A stretch of 64,000 bases of DNA from Brachionus manjavacas (lineage: Eukaryota; Rotifera; Eurotatoria; Ploima; Brachionidae), in NCBI GenBank assembly GCA_019054805.1, contig JAHQIY010000012.1:2294001-2358000 (forward strand), in the 5' to 3' direction. Positions 1 to 10,658 of this stretch are shown one piece after another. Position numbers and translations under genes: made by a program. Numbering within the stretch: the first letter of the stretch is position 1; each line of letters opens with the position of its first letter. Below the pieces are notes generated by a model. The model was not told the DNA's origin and made no database searches. It saw only the letters and a list, made by a program, of their open reading frames with translations.

Positions 1-223
1 GAAGTCATATTCTGAAAACAAACCTGGTTTAGTGATTAACACAAAGCCGGACTTGAACAAGTACACTGGAACAGGTGTCATTTGCTGGAACAGACTGGAA
101 AATGTTTGGGATGACAAATATTTGTACAATCAACATATTGAGATGTGCACCAACTGCTTTTTGAATTGTTTGACTGCTGATAAAATATGTCCAAATGAGT
201 GCATTTGTCGTTGGTATCCTTAA
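1..223 (+). CDS. 3' end of an upstream LPMO (AA15-like) gene, copy A; partial
   Basis: An open frame enters from the left edge and ends at a TAA at 221-223. It encodes the Cys-rich C-terminal tail of the same secreted LPMO-type protein that is complete at 8114-10658; the coding bases are identical to 10436-10658. Visible residues include Cys pairs in ICWNRLENVWDD, EMCTNCFLNC and CPNECICRWYP. There is no start inside the window: the internal Met at 32 is not a gene start, because the exon is open upstream of it. AATAAA-type signals follow at about 280-303. The rest of the gene, including the catalytic His-brace exons, lies upstream of the window. Confidence 0.85.
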   Translation, partial: KSYSENKPGLVINTKPDLNKYTGTGVICWNRLENVWDDKYLYNQHIEMCTNCFLNCLTADKICPNECICRWYP

Positions 224-639
224 GTTTTCGTTATGTTTTTATATCAAAGGCATGATTTTTGCCCTTATTTGCAGGTTTTTAAAATAAAGTTAAAGACAAT
301 AAATACTTTTTAAAATGCATTTTTAATCTTTTTTATATTTATAACGTTTTCAACTTTTTCTGTGCAAGATTTTGCCACAATTAATAATTCATCATTTTTG
401 GTTCACTCGAATTCAGAATAGAACAATGTTTTATTGGAATATTCATATTTTCAGTGAAATATTATATTAAGTATTCGAATCTTTTTTTTATTTGATCTTT
501 AATCGTATCTCCTAATTTTCTCCTCTCACCACGCTAATGCATTTCATCGAGCGTTCCATGTAAAATTATTATGGGAGGATTGAAAGTGTATCTAATACAT
601 CTGATACAAGATTCGTAAAAATGATACTATTTTTCTTTA

Positions 640-1880
640 GAAACAAGACAAGGATTATCATCTTTGAATGATTTTTTTCATAAGCCTAATAGAAAGATTC
701 CAACATTAACTAAGAAGATGACCATCTTGTCCCATTTTCACATCTAAATTTATATTTTTTGCATATAAAATCTACTGATTTTATATTCGAGTTTCTTATT
801 GAGATTGCATATTTAGACAGTTTTGCAAAAATCTTACTAAAATTTTTACCTTTGTCAATTGATGTACGTATAACTAAGTTGATTTTATGAGAAGCACATG
901 AAAATCTTGGTACTGAATTGGTTCCTAACTGAATGTTTTAAAAATTAACTGGGTCCGAATTTTCTTCATAAATATTTCTGATTCAAATTCAGAATATGTT
1001 ACATCATTAACTTGAAACAAATTTGCTTCGGTTGTTTGAGACACAGTTTCAATTACTCCAAACTCAGATTGAACTTGCTGAATTTTTTATTCGTTTACTT
1101 CACTTTCGTTTTCTTATTCTGATTCAGTTATTGAAAAATTTATTTCCTCATCAACAACAGTTTGAATCTCTCGATCTATTTCATGAAACAAAGACCTGAC
1201 CTCATTATTGTTTGGGTTGGAATCAGGTAAAGGATTATTGTACTGCCCGATGAGTTCGTCAAACAAATAATTTTGTTTGAAAAGTCTAATCACCGCAGAA
1301 GCTTGGTTACAACAAAATCCGGAAATTTTCGTCTTGTCAAAGTTAAACTTATTGATAATAGTTTCAACACATTCCTTAATTGACTCGGCATTAGAACCAT
1401 TCGTCGGAACCATGCCAATAACACGAATATTCTTGGTTAAATTGCTAAAAAACATTGATGCTGCCAATGCAAGATAATGTTGTGCTAAAATATTTGACCA
1501 AAGGTCCGTAATTAGATAAATTGATTAAGCCTCTTTTAACATTTCTTAAATTGACTTTTAAAGAATATCGATAAGCTCAGGCAATATATTTGTCTTGAAA
1601 GTATCCTCACAAGGAATCTCAAATTTGCGCATCTTTCTTAAAAAAGGATTTGAAATTTCATTGATTGCTGTAGAAGATGTCAAAAAATATTTTTCTAAAT
1701 TTGTTAATTTTTCGTCTAAATTTCCAATTTCGTTGAGCACTATCCAACTGAGATGTAAATGAAATAAGCCAATTTCTGACATTCTTGTAAATTTTTCTAA
1801 GTGTTTTTTCATGTTTCCTGATTCACCTAATTTCGCTTTATAAAAGCAACTACATTCGATACATTTAAAAGGTCGATTTA
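640..1880 (-). pseudogene. Decayed hAT (BED-finger) transposase, copy A
   Basis: Read on the minus strand, pieces in several frames spell a hAT transposase in order. First comes a BED-type zinc finger (CSCFYKAKLGESGNMKKHL, about 1800-1860), then the N-terminal part ending in LPELIDIL (1558-1812). Next is the region with NFDKTKISGFCCNQASAVIR (1114-1467), corresponding to the ITTDNASNM area of the family. Last come SCASHKINLVIR and NGTRWSSS (about 640-1000), typical of hAT. Several stops and frameshifts break it, so it is not functional. The same pseudogene occurs at 11075-12900, where the N-terminal part is still attached. Confidence 0.75.
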
Positions 1881-2238
1881 TCTAGGTCTCAACGCAAATT
1901 ATGTTTGAGAGTAAATAAAATTATGTATAGGCGAATATTTGACATTTTTTTCAATTTTCAATTCTTTTTCTCAAATATGTTGTTTTAACCATCTTCTATC
2001 ATTTTTTTTACACTCACTTTATCTTAATTAAATAAAAATAATATTATATAATGAATAAATAAATAAATTTGTGATTTTTTATCTAGCTCCTTAAGTGATA
2101 AGTCTTTGTCAAATTATTCTTTTTCAATTGGAAGTTATTTTAGAATAACAACTTAAAAAGAGATTTTACGGAAATTAAATACATATTTTTAAATAATAAA
2201 ATACCTTATGTTATGTATAAAATTAAATAAAATTAACT

Positions 2239-2414
2239 AAAATTTGAGAAAAAAATTTAAAACATTCAATTTTGTGCAGTAATTTGAAATTTTTTGTTGT
2301 TTCACTTCGACATTCTTCATTATTTAGGTCTCGATTTCCTGGAGTTATTTCAATAAATTTCGACTTTGATTATCATCAGCATGCAAAAAATCTCGTTGTT
2401 GTTTAATCATATTA
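2239..2414 (-). pseudogene. Tigger/pogo transposase C-terminal end, left half, split by LINE
   Basis: Minus-strand translation gives a stretch like MIKQQRDFLHADDNQSRNLL, which resembles the C-terminal end of Tigger/pogo transposases. It joins logically to the piece at about 7163-7360 (DEIIDLVTKKSNND ... RQEFLNI) if the LINE at 2415-7162 is removed. The left terminal inverted repeat of the element is missing, cut away at the duplication breakpoint 2238. Assignment rests on these short motifs plus the pogo-style terminal repeat at 7635-7656. Confidence 0.5.
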
Positions 2415-2502
2415 AAAGACTTTTTTTTCAAAATTTTTGAAATTTTGAAATTAATAAATAATAATAAATTAACTTATTATTCTAATTGTTCTTGTTGCTT
2501 CC

Positions 2503-3909
2503 ATGCACGAGAGTGTGGAAACAATGGATACCTCTCAACCTGGTAGTGCGGAATCATCTACTCCACTGCCCTCTCAACCTGAGTGTCTAACTGGTCTTGC
2601 CAATTTGTCAACACGAACCTCAAATGAGAAGTCTCAAACGGAGATTTCGACGTACTATCTGTCAAACTTTGTTCAACTAGCAAGAATTCCATGTAATGAT
2701 CTGCTAAAACGTATTCGATCTTTCCCAATTGACATAATAAAGCACCTCAGAAAAGAATTGGCAATTCAATTCTTGACTCATCACAACATTCAAGATTTGT
2801 ACAATATCAAACCTAACTCGAGTGCTAAAACTCTTTCTAAAGACATCTATTCGATAACACAAATAAGTGTACAACCTACGTTTTCCGAAACAGATCTGCT
2901 CTTGATCTTTAAAAAAACCACCCAGTCACCTCGTTATGTAGATGAAGATGATTTGGAAGAAATTTTTACTTCTATTCAAGAAGTGCAAATAGATGCTAAA
3001 CAAACATTCAATCAGATTGTCTCTCTAATCAATCTAGTTAAACTTCAATCGGCTCGAATCGATTCATTACAAAATGAAAATAACTCGCTCAAAGCGATAA
3101 TTCAAAATAATAATTTGATTTTAAAGCAAATACAATCAAAAATGAATGCTAATGAATTCCCAAGATTACCACAAAATGAAACTTTGACACCTCATAATAC
3201 GATACTGAATACTCCAAAGCAGAATTCCACATCATACTCACAAGCTACCGCTATTCCTAGCAAACAGACAAAAAAAAGGCCCCTGACAGACTCACCAACA
3301 AAATTGAACACACAAATGGGTAGCTCAAAAGGAAACAAATCACAAAAAACTGATGATGGTACTAATCAAAACACAAATGCTACACCGGCCTCCAAACCAG
3401 TGACTCGTCAAACATCACGTCCGAATGGACAATCGAAAATCATGGCTTTTGATTCCTCAAACCCCTCTTATCCAACAAAATCAATTGAATACAATGAATT
3501 TAAATTAGCAGGCCCAAGGAAGAGGACTAAAAAATCTTCAATTCAAAATTATATCAAAACTTCTGATAAAGGTGATAACACTGGTCTTAAATCAAGTGAG
3601 AGAAAGGTCGATATTTACTTGGGTAGAATATCAACTGAAGAAACTCTCGAGAACGTAAAATCGGTAGTAAATAAAATAGTCCAAACTTATACTTTTGAAC
3701 AAATTTCAACCGTTAATCAAAATTTCAAGTCCTTCAAATTTTCAATAAGTGTGTTCGATCTTGATAGAATAAAAGATAAAACTATATGGCCAAGAGGTGC
3801 TGTTGTCTGTCGCTATCGTAAGCCATACGCTGAACGCAATCAAAATGCACAATCTTCATCTGAAGCAAAAACGAGCAATACTCCAAAACAATCCAACACA
3901 AATCAATAA
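2503..3909 (+). CDS. LINE 1 ORF1 protein (468 aa, nucleic-acid-binding type)
   Basis: This is an uninterrupted 468-codon frame at the LINE 5' end. Residues about 160-215 form a likely coiled coil (heptad-like LVKLQSARIDSLQNENNSL). The middle is rich in Thr, Asn, Gln, Lys and Pro and looks disordered and basic (about 235-350). A folded C-terminal domain of about 90 residues (KVDIYLGRISTEETLENVK onward) may be RRM-like. No CCHC knuckle is visible. In related LINEs ORF1 proteins trimerise and coat the element RNA. Unlike ORF2, the frame is intact, so the copy decayed recently or ORF1 escaped by chance. Confidence 0.75.
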   Translation: MHESVETMDTSQPGSAESSTPLPSQPECLTGLANLSTRTSNEKSQTEISTYYLSNFVQLARIPCNDLLKRIRSFPIDIIKHLRKELAIQFLTHHNIQDLYNIKPNSSAKTLSKDIYSITQISVQPTFSETDLLLIFKKTTQSPRYVDEDDLEEIFTSIQEVQIDAKQTFNQIVSLINLVKLQSARIDSLQNENNSLKAIIQNNNLILKQIQSKMNANEFPRLPQNETLTPHNTILNTPKQNSTSYSQATAIPSKQTKKRPLTDSPTKLNTQMGSSKGNKSQKTDDGTNQNTNATPASKPVTRQTSRPNGQSKIMAFDSSNPSYPTKSIEYNEFKLAGPRKRTKKSSIQNYIKTSDKGDNTGLKSSERKVDIYLGRISTEETLENVKSVVNKIVQTYTFEQISTVNQNFKSFKFSISVFDLDRIKDKTIWPRGAVVCRYRKPYAERNQNAQSSSEAKTSNTPKQSNTNQ

Positions 3910-3919
3910 AAACGTAATT

Positions 3920-6900
3920 AAAATGCCTTTAAATTCTTTTTCTATCTCTTTAAATAATTGTTTCAATTTAAAATCAAATTTATCTTATTGTAATCATTTA
4001 GTTAATATTTCAAATATTTGCTATTTGAATGAATTATGGACCAGAAAAAATGAATTTCATATTATAAAAGATTTAGCATCATCTAAGTTTCATAAAAATA
4101 CTCCACTCTATCAGTCGGATATGCCTGATTATTTAGGTAAATCTTCAGGGCGACCTTATGGTGGCCAATGTTGGTTTCTTGATGACTCATGTGTTTTGAT
4201 TGATAGTGACTTTTTTAATAGACATTCGAGCTATGTCCATTTAAAAACCAAGGGTCAAGAATTTGTAATTTTTGGGGTTTATATGCCCTTTTATAATAAT
4301 AAGCATAAGGCTGATTCTATATCTTTATATGAGACTAATCAATCTTAATAGCTCACATGAAATTTTTTAAAGATTAAAATATTCCAATGTTTATAATAGG
4401 TGACTTCAATGCAGATCCTTTCAGGCTCACTTGTCAAAAATCCTCAAATATAAATAAGTTAGATACTCTACTATACAATTTTATAAATGATAATGACCTT
4501 ATCTTACTGGACTCATTAAACACACAATTTACTCCGTATACTTATACAAAGCATAAAAAATTCCCTCCCATATTATGCTAACCTTGACCATATTTTAATC
4601 TCAGATCATGGGAATATCTTAAAATCTATTCAATGTAACATTATAAATGACTTGGGAAATCTTAGTGATCACCTTGCCCTTATTTTGGATGTTACTTATG
4701 AAAATCTCCATTGTGAGATTGAATCTCTCTATCTTAAGCCTCAAATCCAACCAAGACTAAATCTTGAAATAGCTGAAGTTTTTGAATTCTATAATAATAA
4801 TTTATCTTATCACTTTCAAAATTCTTGTCTCGATTACGCAGATCCCTCGAAACCTATTTTTAATGCACAAGAACATGTTGATCTCTTTTATAAATCAATA
4901 TGTGTCTCAATCTCTAAAGCCTCAAATGAAGCATTAAACTATCAAAATATTTACTTTTCCTCCAATTTAGCTAAGAAGCCTAAGAAAAACAATTGGTTCA
5001 ATAAGGAACTAAAATTGATAAAAGATAAGTTAATTGACATCAATCAAAAAATAAAAACGGATCCCTCCTTTGAACCAAAAAGAAGACAATTAAAGAAAGA
5101 ATTTAGAAGAGCTCAACGACAACAAATTTATCTAAATGAATTAAAAGAGCAAGCAAAAATAGAAAGTCTTTTCTCTTTAAAAGATAGGAATAGATTTTGG
5201 AAAAGACTAGCACAGTCTAAAAATAAAAGAAATGTTAGAAAAGAAATAACTCTCCCACCGGATAAACTCTTTTCTCATTTCTTAAATTTATTCAAAGAGG
5301 ATGAATCCTCTCTCTCAAGTGATCAGCTATTGAATGAAACATTTGTGAACTACACTCGTCCTGATACTCTGCCTTTTTTTGAGCTGTCTCAACTAAAGAA
5401 AATAATATCAGAATTTGATAACTCAAAAGTAACTGGTTTTGACAAAATCTCCTATAACCTTTTAAAAAATGTAAATTTTGTTGGCTTTTATGAAATTCTA
5501 TTTGAATTCTTCAACCAACTTCTACTATTCAATAAGATCCCAAAAAATCTTAATACTTCAAAAATTAATCCTATTCTAAAAGACAATTTAAAAAACAGCT
5601 ATGATCTAAACAATATAAGACCTATTTCTATTTCAAACTGCTTTGCTCAAATCCTAGAAAAACTTATTCTAATTAACTCCCCTGATCTTTACAAAGTTAG
5701 TAATAACCAATTTGGTTTTAAGAAAAAAACCTCATGTAACCATGCCATTTTTGTATTAAAAGAAACAACTCTTAACTACATCAATAAAGGCTCTGGATGT
5801 AGGATAGCATCTTTAGATGCAGAAAAGGCCTTTGACAAAATATGACGTGATGGCTTTTTCTATAAACTATTAAAGAGACTGCATACTTCCTACTGGGTAT
5901 TGCTTAGGATTTATTATAACTCAGCACTAGCTGTTTTATCTCTTCCAAATAATCTAACAACTAAACCCTTTAAAATTGAAACTGGTGTAAAACAAGGAGC
6001 TATTTTATCTTCTTTTCTTTTCAACATATATATTGATGATCTTATAATAGAATGCCTTTACAATGAGCTTGGAGCTTTTTATAAAAATCTTAATGTTTCT
6101 ATCATTGTCTACGCAGATGATATAATCTTATTAAGCCCAGTTGACTCCCATCTACAAATGCTTTTGGATATTTGTGGATCTTTATGGGAATAAATAGAGA
6201 ATAAAATTTAACCCTAATAAAACAAAAGTTGTTAACTTTGGCACTCAATTATTTAAGTCGGTATTTCACCTTAATGGATCCGAACTTGAAGAAGCAAATC
6301 AGTTAAAATACTTAGGATTCATTATAGATTCTAATCTTGACCTTAACACACAGGCAATTATAAATTTTAAAAAAGTTCAGAGCAGCTTTTTTGGAATTTC
6401 ATATCTTCTGCCTAAAAATAGTCCTTTTCTTCACCTAAATTCAAATCTTTTATATACAAAACATTTTGCTTATCTAAATTCACATATGGTCTTGAGGCTC
6501 TTACTCTTAATTCGACCACAAAGGATTCAATAAATAAATTACAAAACAACTTAATTAGACAAATGTTTGGTTTAAAAGCCTACTGTCACATGTCACGAGT
6601 CTTAAAAGTACTAAAATTATTCAACTTTGATGAACTTTATCTATTTTCAAAACTAACTTTTATTGATACAATTAAATATAATTATCTATCATCACAATTT
6701 TTAAAATATATGCTTAGTGACCCCCCCTCTAATAAATCTTTTTCCTCCGACTTAGTACTTATTTCCAAGTACTTTAAAATTGAAACCTCAAAAATTTCAG
6801 TTAATATAAACCAACTTAAAGAAAATCTTAAGATTAATCTGATTTCTAATGATGGTATATCTGATTCAATTTGGTTATGTCTTTGCAATTTAAAATTAAA

Positions 6901-6952
6901 ACATTACAGAACTCTCCTAAATGAGCTAATTCAAAATAAAAGAAATTCATGA
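3920..6952 (+). pseudogene. LINE 1 ORF2 (endonuclease + reverse transcriptase), broken
   Basis: Successive frames encode an ORF2. The apurinic endonuclease part (3933-4650) carries FGVYMPFY, MFIIGDFNAD and LSDHLALILDV. The reverse transcriptase (about 5330-6190) carries NNIRPISISN, QFGFKKKTSCNHA, SLDAEKAFDKI, GVKQGAILSSFLFNIYIDDL and the catalytic VYADDIIL. A C-terminal region follows to 6952. Breaks include a stop near 4346, a frameshift around 4580, a TGA at 5843 just after the SLDAEKAFDKI motif, and another frameshift near 6190. It cannot make a full enzyme. The start overlaps or closely follows ORF1. Confidence 0.8.
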
Positions 6953-7162
6953 ATTTTGGTCCGAATTATCTTGCTTTCTAACTTTCATCCCTTTTTCTAT
7001 TTTCGAACTAATGTTCCTTTTTTATTTTTGTAATTTTATTTTTAGATAATAATTTTTCATTTTTTAAAAAAACACAAAAACACAAAAAAAAAATTTTATC
7101 TTTATTTTCTTTTACTTCTCCTTAAAGGAGGTTAATTCAATTCAATAAATAAATAAATAAAT

Positions 7163-7656
7163 ATTCAAGAATTCTTGGCGAGAAATTATCTTTTTGTGAT
7201 CTTCTTCAATTTCAGTCTCTGGCACTTCAACTTCGACCGTTTGGATATCATTGTTCGACTTTTTTGTAACCAAATCAATTATTTCGTCATCTGTTAGTTG
7301 TACATTTATAAGTACATTTTCGTCACATTTTACATAAGCAAATTGATTTAGATCCCTTTCATTTTATCGCTTATTTTTGTTTTAATTGTTACTAATAAAT
7401 GCGTACAGCCATTTATATTTATGTTTAATAAATTGACAATCAAAATAGACAATTTTTTCACACATTCGTTATAAAGAGTGACATCATAATTAGGATTATA
7501 GTTTAGGTGTAAATTTTTTCTTTGTTATATCGAGGTTTCGTTATAAAGAGTTTTCGTTATAAAGAGGTAAATCTACAATCAAATTATTTGTACTTCATTT
7601 AGTTATTTTATGAAGGTACGTCAAAAAGATGTTTACGTTATAAAGAGGTTCGACTG
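7163..7656 (-). mobile_element. Internally deleted Tigger/pogo-like element, right end with TIR
   Basis: The end at 7635-7656 reads, on the minus strand, CAGTCGAACCTCTTTATAAC, a pogo/Tigger-style terminus followed by a TA target (7657-7658). Copies of the subterminal motif CTCTTTATAACGAA recur near 7470-7490, 7538-7551 and 7553-7566, as in transposase-binding arrays. Next inward (7163-7360) is a transposase C-terminal piece with DEIIDLVTKKSNND and an acidic tail. The catalytic core between them is missing, so this is an internal deletion derivative. The left half was displaced to 2239-2414 by the LINE. Confidence 0.6.
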
Positions 7657-8065
7657 TAAGAGATTTCTTATTCTTTTTTGAGTGATTTTAAGCTCGGTTT
7701 ATAGCTAAAACTTTTGAATTTTGATGAATAAATATTTAAATCCGATAATTGAACTAAAAGAAAATATGATAATTTTAAATCAAGTTTTTTACTTTATTTT
7801 TTTATTAATTGAAAATCCAATAAATTAAATATTTAATAAATTTACTAAATATTAAATTAAAACCTTAAATTTAGCATTTTGGGTGTATATGTAAATGATT
7901 TAAGAAAAGTTATATTTTCAAATTGTGACTGTGGTATTTCTGAAATTCAATAACGATTCAATTATGATCTATCTATATATAGAAACAATTCGATTTTTAA
8001 TTTGATCCCTAAATAAAATTCTATTTTTGAGAATACTTAAATGAAAAAATGACTCATCAGTAGTG

Positions 8066-8072
8066 TATAAAT
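8066..8072 (+). promoter_or_regulatory. TATA box of the LPMO gene
   Basis: TATAAAT lies 48 bp before the ATG at 8114, a plausible spacing for a short 5' UTR. It is placed by motif and position only. Confidence 0.5.
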
Positions 8073-8113
8073 ACAAATTCAAATAAACTTTTTTTATTAA
8101 CAATAATTATAAA

Positions 8114-10658
8114 ATGAAAATGTCTTTAATTTTAATTTTTTTGGATATTTGTTATATCATATCATTGGTTGAATCGCATGGTTTTTTGTTGGAACCATTA
8201 CCAAGACACTTTATTTCTTATTTGAGTCCTGAAGTGCCGCCCTATCGAAAAGATCCATCTGCATTATACTGCGGAACATTTGACCATCAGTACTACTATA
8301 ATGGTTTGTGAATTAATTTTTTGCCAATTGTTGGTATGAAATTTTTTCATATTAGATGGAAAGTGTGGATTATGTGGAGACCAGTATGACAAGCCCAAGC
8401 TGTTTGAAAATGGCGGTCTATACGCAACTGGAAAAATTGTTCAGACTTATCAAAGTGGACAGATTATTACTATCAAACATTCAGTATGATTGATATGAGA
8501 GGAATTTCATGCCATTTTTACTTGTTTATTTTAGACAGTTGCTGATGGATATCATGGAGGCTATGTAGAAATAAAATTATGTCCTTTGACTGGTTCAATG
8601 AAAGAAGCAACAGAGGAATGCTTTGAAAAGTATCCGCTGAGAATTTTGCCACATCCACGAAGACTACCCGACGATGAATTTAAAATATCAGTTGAATTTG
8701 GTGTAAATCCACCCTTAGGAGAATCTGGTCCTTTTATCGAAGAATCATTCAGGTAATCTTATGATTCATTTTTAAGACACAGTCTGGTTAAAAAATAAAA
8801 AGCGATTTGAATTTTTTATTATAATTCAAAGATTAATTTAGTTTATATTCTTTTTTCAAAAAATTATTTATCTTTCAAGGATAAATTTTATTTAAGGAAA
8901 AATTAATTTTTTTAAAATAACTTTAATTTTCATTCTTTTTATAATCCAAGTCTTTTTTTATTAGTAGTAGTATAAACTGCTGCATTGAGATGCGGTACAG
9001 TAAGTACCTAGCTTATAAATGAGCTTTAGCAGCTTCCATTCATCCATTCGTCTAATTGCGCTTTGAAACTATTCAAACTTTTCGCTGTAACTATTTCATT
9101 AGGCAATTTATTCCATATTGGTACAATTCGATTTATTAAAAACGAATGTCTGCTCTGACTGTTTTTAGCCAATTCACGATTTAACCTGAACTGATTTCAC
9201 CTGATCATTTTGTTGTTAATCGCAAAATTAATTCCATTAACAAGATTCACTCTCTCATAACCATGGATGATTTTAAAGAACTGGATTAAGTGACCAAGAA
9301 CACGTTTCTTATTTAAAGAGTCCAGTGAAAGTTGTTTGAGTTTTTCTTTATGTTCAACACTGTGAAAGTTATTAAACAATTTTGTACACCTTTCTTGGAC
9401 TTTTTCAAACATGTTTATGTCACCTTTTTGAACTGGGATCCAAACACAAATCGCATATTCAAGCTAAGGTCTAACAAGAGACTTTTATAAAAGCTTGAAT
9501 GCATTTTTACAAATTTTAGAGAAAACATTTCTTAAAATACCGAGGACTTAATTAGCTTTGTTTACGGATAAATTCACTTGATTTTACCAATTTAAATCAC
9601 TAGAATCAATCACTCCCAAATCTTTTTCACCATTGCTTGATGATATACGCTGAGCTATTCCATTTTAATCACGTATAAAATAACCAATAATTACGTTATT
9701 CTTTCCATAATAGACAACTTTACATTTATTACCATTTAGTTCCACTTCCTAATCCATCGACCATTGTTCGAGTTTTATTATGTCGTTTTGCTATTTATTG
9801 TTTGGGATAGATTTCCAAATATTAAGTAGCTTGTTATCATCTGCATACATTTTACACTGAATCTTTAAGACTTCTGGTAAATCATTTATTCATACGACAA
9901 ATAAAATTGGTCCAAGTACAGAACCTTGAGGCACACCACTTGAGACCTCCTCCCAAGATGATACTGATTCTCCCAAAACAACTCTTTGGATCCTCTCAGT
10001 CAAAAAATTCTTTATCCACGATAATTAATTAGTGCACAGATTCAATTTTTTTGTGTTAATTAATTAATTTTATTATTATGCTTTTTTAGTGTTAAACTAC
10101 CTCAAGGTCTAAGCTGCGAAAGATGTGTGCTTAGATGGAGATGGCTCAATGATCAAAGAAAGGTTTTTTATTTATTTTTAATGAATTTATTCAAAAAATT
10201 ACTAAATAAAGAGTACTTTATTGAATGGAACTCAATTGATTGGACTCGGTGCCCAACAAGAATTTAGGTTTTAATTGCTAAAAATTTTGTTCTAAGAATT
10301 TGAATTTATTTTTAGAAATTGCGCTGATATAAGAATTTTACCTAATCCAAATGAATCTAATGAGCCGGAAGAGGAGATAATAAAACCAACTGTACCATCG
10401 CAAAAAATCAAACCAGTATTTCAATGTGAAACTTGGAAGTCATATTCTGAAAACAAACCTGGTTTAGTGATTAACACAAAGCCGGACTTGAACAAGTACA
10501 CTGGAACAGGTGTCATTTGCTGGAACAGACTGGAAAATGTTTGGGATGACAAATATTTGTACAATCAACATATTGAGATGTGCACCAACTGCTTTTTGAA
10601 TTGTTTGACTGCTGATAAAATATGTCCAAATGAGTGCATTTGTCGTTGGTATCCTTAA
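8114..10658 (+). CDS. Secreted lytic polysaccharide monooxygenase, AA15-like (6 exons, 335 aa)
   Basis: Exons: 8114-8303, 8356-8483, 8535-8752, 10090-10162, 10212-10267, 10316-10658. All introns are GT...AG, the phases agree, and they join to 335 codons plus a stop. Residues 1-21 are a signal peptide; cleavage would expose His22 (HGFLLEPLPR) as the N-terminal histidine-brace ligand. The second brace His is probably His113 in DGYHGGYVEIKLCP. Other AA15-like landmarks are YCGTFDH, DGKCGLCGD, CERCVLRWRW, IGLGAQQEF and NCADIRI. A Cys-rich extension of about 90 residues ends in CRWYP. LPMOs are copper enzymes that oxidatively cut chitin or cellulose; chitin in cuticle or jaws would be the likely substrate. 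Intron 3 carries a LINE. A near-identical copy lies just off the left edge. Confidence 0.9.
8962..10030 (-). mobile_element. 5'-truncated CR1-like LINE in LPMO intron 3
   Basis: The minus strand carries a decayed reverse transcriptase: PQGSVLGPILFVVFINDL, MYADDNKLL, EKDLGVIDSSDL, then the C-terminal HLIQFFKIIHGYERVNLVNG segment (9197-9412). The 3' end, at low coordinates, is a short (TAG)n/(CTA)n tract at 8962-8972. The same 3' tract and C-terminal protein end the LINE at 59582-60560, so both belong to one family. Multiple stops show it is dead. It accounts for most of the 1.34-kb size of intron 3, the other introns of this gene being about 50 bp. Confidence 0.8.

Larger units (their letters stand above)
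1..2238. repeat. Direct repeat copy A (recent segmental duplication; partner 10436-12675)
   Basis: Every base aligns with 10436-12675 at an offset of 10435. By eye there are about two substitutions (near 470 and 2010) and a handful of one-base homopolymer indels. It carries the LPMO 3' exon, its 3' flank and a dead hAT transposase. The match stops abruptly at 2238, inside hAT sequence, where copy A joins Tigger-like DNA. The repeat continues beyond the left edge, so its true length is unknown. An alternate-haplotype assembly join is the main non-biological explanation. Confidence 0.93.
2415..7162 (+). mobile_element. Near full-length non-LTR retrotransposon (LINE 1 of this window)
   Basis: Two-ORF LINE in plus orientation. 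A 5' UTR of about 90 bp precedes ORF1 (2503-3909); ORF2 (about 3920-6952) has endonuclease and reverse transcriptase but is broken. The 3' end has a CTCC/GGAG hairpin (7118-7130), a linker and an (AAAT)n tail to 7162. It was inserted into a Tigger-like transposase. Flanking target duplication is weak (ATATT-like at both sides), so I place the ends from the tail and from the interrupted transposase. I do not assign a clade; the FIIGDFNAD and YADD motifs fit the CR1/L2/Jockey-type group broadly. Confidence 0.85.

Noticed and set aside
1277..1477. Plus-strand 66-residue frame (and its copy at 11712-11912)
   Set aside because: Antisense shadow of the hAT transposase pseudogene.
7470..7656. CRISPR-like array from the repeated CTCTTTATAACGAA words
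   Set aside because: Irregular spacing, 14-bp units and position next to a TIR fit transposase-binding subterminal repeats in a eukaryotic element.
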